64,000 nucleotides of DNA from Toxorhynchites rutilus septentrionalis. Lineage: Eukaryota; Arthropoda; Insecta; Diptera; Culicidae. Made by a program: the position numbers and the translations under genes. The notes under the pieces were generated by a model that was not told the origin of the DNA, made no database searches, and was given only the letters and a program-made list of their open reading frames with translations. Where the stretch lies: the NCBI RefSeq assembly GCF_029784135.1, contig NC_073744.1:35354061-35418060 (forward strand). The letters are read 5' to 3'. Position 1 is the stretch's first letter; each line of letters begins with the position of its first letter. Of the stretch, positions 58,640 through 64,000 are shown one piece after another.

Positions 58640-58905
58640 TTTCCTAGCAATGATAAAGTTCGGTCTGTACGAGAAGCGTGTGGCAACTGTCATGTTATTG
58701 AAGTGCGGCAGAACAGATCTACGAGCTGCTCGGACCGTTTTTTAACAATGAACGATTTGTATTCCGTAAACTACAACAGTACAAAGAAGGAGCTGATGTA
58801 GGAGATTGGCCCAAAAAGGGACTCCGAAGTCGGTTACGGCTGCACAATGTTATCTATGCTGTTCATGAACGCATTCAACGCAATCCTCTTCGGAAAAAAT
58901 TGTAA
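58640..58905 (+). pseudogene. Tc1/mariner-type transposase N-terminal relic
   Basis: Frames give QYKEGADVGDWPKKG-like text and NVIYAVHERIQRNPLRKK, matching the N-terminal DNA-binding region of an insect Tc1/mariner family (VRERIRRNPRRS). Stops and shifts abound. The C-terminal partner lies at 60150-60330, beyond an inserted block. Confidence 0.6.
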
Positions 58906-58913
58906 TAGGTTGT

Positions 58914-60098
58914 ATCTAGGACACGACCGCAGTTTTCGATGTAGAACTACGGAATTATATTATCAAATCCACTTGTTTATTTTTGTAATCACTTTTTAGG
59001 TATTTAATTTTTTATCACTTCAGTAGACTCGAAAGAGTGGAGTAGAGTCGAAAGCTATCAGCACTTTTCGTTTATTTGGTTCAACTCGGATCAGACTTTC
59101 TCCTTCCCACTCAGATATCGAGAACAAACTATGCTCCTGTATGTCGCCTGCTCCCTTTTGCTCCTGTATGTCGCTTGAGATGTGATCGAACCCCACAACA
59201 TGCAACAGTAAGGTTACCCTGTTGGAATTTGAAAACATACTTTCATGAAATGTACGTTTATCTAAATAAATGCAGTTTTCCAAAGTTCTGGATACTCTTC
59301 CATATCCGCACTAGCACCAAAAATTCTCGTATGCTGCTCTTCTTTGCCGTAGCACACCTCGATACAAAGCTCATCCTCTCCAGTATTAGACATGAATGAT
59401 ATCCGCTCGTTGTGTTATTCTAGCTCACTCGCATCTGTGTTTTCAATATATTCTATTTTTGGTATCGGCCTCTAGCCCTAAGAAGGGCCCTTGTGGAAAG
59501 AAACTTTATTCCATACTCATCTTTCACCAATCAAGAAAACAATCCTCTCCCGCTCGACGCTCTGCGGCAACCATGTTGCTTCAATGAACACCAAACTCAT
59601 TGCCTTGAGAAAGGCACTCGACCCCTCGCCGTCCAGCTCGTCCAGCAACGATGTTGTTCAGTTGGTGTCCACACAAAGAAAGTGTTGGTGTGGCTTCAAA
59701 TCACGGATGGCTTATTTAAACCAAATTTGTTGAAAACGGGCAGAAACGAATGTATCAGTTGCACGTTATTGACAGCTCTGTTCGGGAATGCACACAAATC
59801 GACAGAACAAATGTATGAGAAAATGAGAATGCTTCCAGTTTTCATTAATTTAAACTGTTTAGGTATTAGTGGATTATCTTGTAAAGTATATCAAACAAAT
59901 CTTAGAGAATTTCCGATTCCATTGGTGTGTTAAGTATCAGAATTTGTTCGCTGTTAGAATAGTTATTAACGTTAACTTTATTTCACAAAAACGTGACCTG
60001 TTTTCTGATTTGGCACCCTTCTTGAAAGACGTAGTTCTACGTCAAAAAGAGTGCATCAGTCGAAATGAATTGAATAAATTAATTGGTACCTAGATCGA
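58914..60098. mobile_element. GACGTAG-edged block C, inserted in a transposase relic
   Basis: The left edge reads tatctaggacacgaccgcag then GATGTAGAACTACG (58939-58955 area); the right edge has GACGTAGTTCTACGTC at 60028-60043 and, inverted, atctaggtacc. So both edges carry the palindrome and an ATCTAGG word. Separating two halves of one transposase relic shows it is an insertion. The cargo has no clear protein but includes a TTTAAATAAG promoter-like site (minus, about 59715) and a histone-like hairpin. Confidence 0.5.
59474..59489 (-). other. Histone-like 3' hairpin in block C
   Basis: Minus-strand GGCCCTTCTTAGGGCT has the 6-bp stem/4-base loop size of histone mRNA ends, with loop TCTT rather than TTTC and one G-T pair. 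It could be a decayed histone stem-loop or chance; no histone coding was recognised upstream. Confidence 0.35.
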
Positions 60099-60149
60099 TG
60101 TGTGAGTCATTTATTGACGCCCAGATTGAAGCGAACATGAATATGCAAG

Positions 60150-60330
60150 AAAAACTGCTGGAATGGTTAAAAAACGAAACTTGCAACAAACCTACCAGAC
60201 TTTTTTTCCCGCAAATGATTGGCCATTTGTCAATCTAGCTGATTATTCACTTTGGGTCAAGTTGGAAAAGTGTGCCTGTGGACGTGCTCATTGGAATTTC
60301 CAATCGTTAAAGAATTCTAGAAACTGCAGC
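60150..60330 (+). pseudogene. Tc1/mariner-type transposase C-terminal relic
   Basis: The plus strand reads NDWPFVNLADYSLWVKLEK and CACGRAHWNFQSLKNS, matching the family block WPPxSPDLNPxDYSxWxxLE..V.xxPHxNLxSLK. The catalytic Asp sits in LADYSLW. Probably the same copy as 58640-58905, split by block C. Confidence 0.7.
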
Positions 60331-60559
60331 GATTGACCATTAGCCTTAGCGTTTTCGACTCTGCGTGGAAAAGATGGTCGAAAAATTTTGCCAAAATCAA
60401 ATGCCTGGATACTTTTATACCTCCAAAAAAAGTTTGCTCTCATTTTGTTCTCGAGTTATGAATTCTACACCTTTAGAACTGAAAGCTTTCTAATGTAAAA
60501 AAAATGAGTCAAAATAAGTATCAGTTAAATAGGTATATTTTACATTTCATTATGAAAAG

Positions 60560-60643
60560 TAGGGAGAAAAAAAACATTGCGGCCCGCGACTATAATGAAA
60601 ATTCTAATGCGGCCCGCACCATGCCTTTACCTGGCCACCACTG
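60560..60643. mobile_element. hAT 3' terminal region
   Basis: gcggcccgc occurs twice, followed by ctggccaccactg; reverse complemented this is CAGTGGTGGCCAGGTAAAGG, a hAT-type terminus, and gcggcccgc words are common near such ends. It is a plausible 3' end for the hAT relic at 58045. Confidence 0.5.
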
Positions 60644-62590
60644 CTCTAAATGTTGATAATGTTCGATTTTTCAATTAGGTTTCAAAGACCACTTTACTGC
60701 TACCGAGAGCACCATACTTGGTGTCCAGTTCAATTACTCGCATGCTCATTTGCGAGGACTGGTTTTACATAAATACGGCTTTTTGTGCTGTGTTGCATTG
60801 CTTCCAAGCCAGCTGTTGCAGTGGAGCAATTAGACGATGTTCAACAATTTGCGTCGGTACGAAGGAGACAGCTTGGAAGCGTGTTTCACCCAAGGACCAA
60901 GACCAGTTAATGTGCGGACAATATAACGCAGTGCAAAACAATAAATTCGTCTAAGATGCGGTATTTTGCGGTATCTATGCGCGGTGGAAATCAGGCCATT
61001 GCAAATTTACCGCACTGGACACATTAGTCGAATCACCGAGCTTTTCCAGCCAATTGACTCCATGGAAGCACATCATCTAAGGTGGCGAGCAAAGCAGGAT
61101 GTGAATCTACACATTCGCAAGAATTCATTCTTGATGAACAGCCACCGGCAGATTATTGATGATCAAACCAAATTATTAATAAGGAATGTTTACTCATCAC
61201 TCTCGCTCAGCGCTTTGGCACGAGGTGAGGAATTTCGCACAACATTTTCGACAAACTGTGAACATCATGATGCGAAATTCCTTCTGGAGGAATCGCAGCT
61301 AATCGGATAACTTTTCATACGTCTCATCAACATTTCGATCCGCTGATATGACACGTTTGAAACGCATCGACCATAACAATCTACAATTTCAGCGAAACAA
61401 TTTGCCGCTGATCTACGATACTGTGCTCCACACGTGAAGCCACACCAGATCGACGCAGCTGGACTTGTGTCGGTGGTAAGTCTCAGTCTTACGGGAGTAT
61501 TACCACCCCAAAGGCACCAACGGTAGCAGAACGTTTTCGCCATTTTAATTAATGAGATAAGTTTTCTCAAGCATCATGTAAGTCAAAAAGATTTACTCTC
61601 GCGTTTCCATTGTGTCGCGAGCTGCTGCTTCTGATGATGGTGATAATGATTCTCCACCCACATTTCCAAACCATCAGATCCGTCGTGAGAACTTCCGGCT
61701 ATACTTTGAAGTGAAATCCTCTTCCCGCAACAGACAGAGGAAGAACGACGGAAGTGAAATCAATTATAGTCGTTTAATTTATTATCCCGCCGCCAAAGTT
61801 GACGGCGACGTCAAACCGAAGACGCAAACTTTCCCGCACTAGAGCACTTTTGCGTACGCTGTTTTATTAGAAAACGTTGGGCGAACTTCTCCATCATAAT
61901 TATCCGCCTTGGTTTACCGGCGAGGGCCCCTCGATTCAGCCGCGCCCAACCACTCACCACTAATCACCTGCAGAAAACTTACTTCGCCGGTAATGCAGAA
62001 AGTTGGTGTGAACGCCTGTGGCGAGGAGGAAAGAGAAAACAGCCGTTGGATACTCGAACCTCATTACAATCGCCGCCCCTAATTGACGCTAATTATGCAA
62101 TCTATTGCCAGCGCTAAGGGAATGAACGTGCGAAAAACGAAGAACACTGGCGCATTGCATTACTATTAATTGCAAATGCGGCACCAAGACTTTTCCGCGA
62201 TTAGGTGGATCTGTGATTATTTCAACTTACTCATAGGTAAGAATCTGCAGAAACAACAGATAAATGCGTTCACTAAAACACTTGTTTTTCATCTTCATAT
62301 GATCCCGTCAGTGATTTTAAATGTTCGCACTATTGAGTCGATTGTATTTTCCTTGTTGCCGGCACTTGCGCTTAAAGTGGATTATTTGTGGATTGAAGAT
62401 GCATTTAAGCCAGCTATACTCAACCTGCAGCCCGGCAGGCTCTTCATGTTCGCCCATCTGGTGTTATTTTATTTTAAAATATTCCGTATGTTAACAATAA
62501 CGAAAATCTCAGAAATTATTACCTATTTTTTACGTACAGCTGCGTCTTTCAGTAATGGCGCCAAATCAGGAAAACAGGGCACTTTTTTTA
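60644..62590. other. Host-like spacer
   Basis: Frames at 60966-61310 (114 aa), 61612-61842 (76 aa) and 62170-62637 (155 aa) have no motif I recognise. A splice-donor-like cataggtaag is at about 62232. No transposon ends were seen. Confidence 0.35.
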
Positions 62591-63220
62591 ACTTTCCTAT
62601 ACTCGCGTATAGGTCAGACCGACCGAGCATCATATAAAATAAATATAAAATTAAAGTAAAAACTCGCCATCAGAAAATTCGAATTCTGTTCGCGTTATTA
62701 TTGATTGTAGTCGTTTTTGATTGTTTTCATAGTCTCGGGACCAAAGGCGCTGTATATTTTTATGTTTTTTTCTGGAAAGCTGAGGATTTTTCACATAACG
62801 TATGTCAAAACCAGAGAGGCGTTCTTTTTCGTTTTTGAGTTATGATTTTTCAAAATTAACCGATGATCGAATAAATCAAATTTATTTTTCAAACTTAGAA
62901 AAAAATTTAATTTGATATGTCGATCATCTGAATCGGTCTAGTAGTTCAAAAGTTATGAATTTTCGAAAAAAGTCATTTTTGGAGAAAAGAGGTAAAAGTT
63001 GATTTTCCGGACAACCCTAAAACGGAAATGGTCACGCTAATGAAAAAATAAAAAAATACGGGTCTTATGTTATATGAACAAAAATGCCAATTTTCACGAA
63101 AATCTGAGAACCACTATATCGGTTTGGCATGGAATGGCTGTATATCTTTTTCTTCAATAAAGAGACGTGCGCAGTCCAACGTACACAAATTACGATTTTT
63201 CGCGCTAGTATAGGAGTGTT
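62591..63220. mobile_element. MITE with CCTATACTCGCG-type ends (about 630 bp)
   Basis: Left AACTTTCCTATACTCGCG and inverted right AACACTCCTATACTAGCGCG. The interior at 62880-63140 is the inverted third copy of dispersed repeat D, so that repeat may be part of this MITE family. Non-coding. Confidence 0.65.
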
Positions 63221-64000
63221 CAATAGAAAAGGCAATAGCGTTCGTTCTACGGACAATGTTGATAGAGCAAACATTGCAACTAGAGCTCCGTGCATTTTCA
63301 ATTCATTTTAAACAAGCTGTACGCGAATTCATAGCCAGGGCTTGGAAATATCGAGCTTGTTAAGTAATATTGAAAATGAAATTTTATCAGTGTAACGCGT
63401 TTATTTTGCTTGGCGATACTGCTATCATTCATTCGACGTCAAGAAAATCTACTGCTGTGTTCATTTATATTCATTCTGTTCTATCTGAGCTTTCTCCAAA
63501 GTTCGAAACATGAGCATTCACTCACATTTATTCATTGCCATTGAACTGTCAGGAATATTGTGACTGTTCATTTTCAATATCCTGAGAAGTGTGTGATTTA
63601 TTCATTGGGAGAGTGTTTCGCTTATTCTGAAGTCAGTTGTTCCTGAAGTTACTCCGAAATGGCAACGCAAATGAGTGTTCAAGCGGAAATGCCAACAAAA
63701 GAGCAAGGTCAGTTCGCATATTCACAGCAATTGCTAAAGATTACATAAGCTTGGACGGCGAGGAAGCATTCTGCAAAATCGATCTGATTAGCGAATACAA
63801 ACTTCGTCACCCAAAGCTGGACGTTTGCAATTCCATCCACCATTTCCGATTGCAACACTTGGAATTATCTAGCGAATACACTCTGCTAGAGGAGAGGATA
63901 TTTTTATTTCAATTGTAATATAGGGTTCACTACAATTTAATGATTTGGGCTATCCCTCGTTATTGAAATGTCAATGGACAGTGGAGATAAACAAAGAGAA
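63221..64000. other. Spacer with repeat fragments
   Basis: cagggcttggaaatatc at 63336 resembles the hAT-MITE left end at 2615, and 63943-63994 repeats 36916-36962. The 93-residue frame at 63637-63918 has no recognised motif. Confidence 0.4.

Noticed and set aside
59470..59800. A histone gene in block C
   Set aside because: The hairpin has the right size but a non-canonical loop, and no histone coding could be read upstream.
62170..62637. 155-residue plus frame
   Set aside because: Length alone; no domain and ordinary AT-rich composition.
1..64000. Endogenous viral elements (flavivirus- or rhabdovirus-like)
   Set aside because: No capsid, glycoprotein or RNA-polymerase motif was seen in any frame; all polymerase-like frames are LINE reverse transcriptases.

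Overview
The window looks like nuclear DNA from a mosquito, most likely a culicine (Aedes/Culex type). It is AT-rich, has no bacterial-style gene packing, and almost every recognisable protein belongs to a eukaryotic transposable element: mariner, an ITmD37E-type Tc1/mariner element, hAT, Helitron, an I-clade LINE, an RTE-type LINE and several MITE families. I found no intact host protein-coding gene. Host-like material is limited to degenerate histone H2A copies and unannotatable intergenic or intronic DNA. No CRISPR, operon, convincing tRNA/rRNA or endogenous virus was recognised.

Layout. 0-4.5 kb: a LINE with ORF1 and the start of ORF2 but no 3' part, a TA-flanked MITE, a hAT-type MITE and a mariner stub. 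4.7-7.7 kb: a block bounded by inward-facing copies of a palindromic GACGTAG motif, holding 11 head-to-tail copies of an exactly 198-bp satellite, with a TATA/initiator promoter beside the array pointing into it. 10.4-15.6 kb: mariner and ITmD37E relics, a nearly intact ITmD37E-type element and a cluster of histone H2A relics with their 3' stem-loops, again with GACGTAG motifs at the edges. 17.4-22.7 kb: a mariner fragment joined to an I-clade LINE fragment, a clean TTAA-flanked MITE, and a full-length mariner split by a 1,360-bp hAT element with an 8-bp target duplication. 23.6-27.9 kb: a long but frameshifted I-clade LINE. 29.6-34.1 kb: MITEs, a 935-bp tandem duplication and a Helitron 3' end. 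37.6-38.0 kb: a minisatellite of 23-bp palindromic units. 41.5-49.6 kb: a pogo-type MITE, Helitron ends, and an internally deleted Helitron holding a perfect 48-bp-arm palindrome. 50.5-52.2 kb: a second I-clade LINE with an open RNase H reading frame. 55.5-60.6 kb: an RTE-type LINE abutting a hAT relic that contains a Tc1/mariner relic, itself split by a third GACGTAG-edged element. 62.6-64 kb: a further MITE and dispersed repeats.

The genes do not form a pathway; the window is a nested record of transposition. The most interesting pattern is the repeated association of the GACGTAG palindrome with unrelated cargo: a satellite with its own promoter, histone H2A relics with 3' processing hairpins, and a third cargo with a histone-like hairpin. 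The satellite with an inward-facing promoter is a candidate non-coding RNA or piRNA source locus. All assignments are by reading the sequence; no database search was run.
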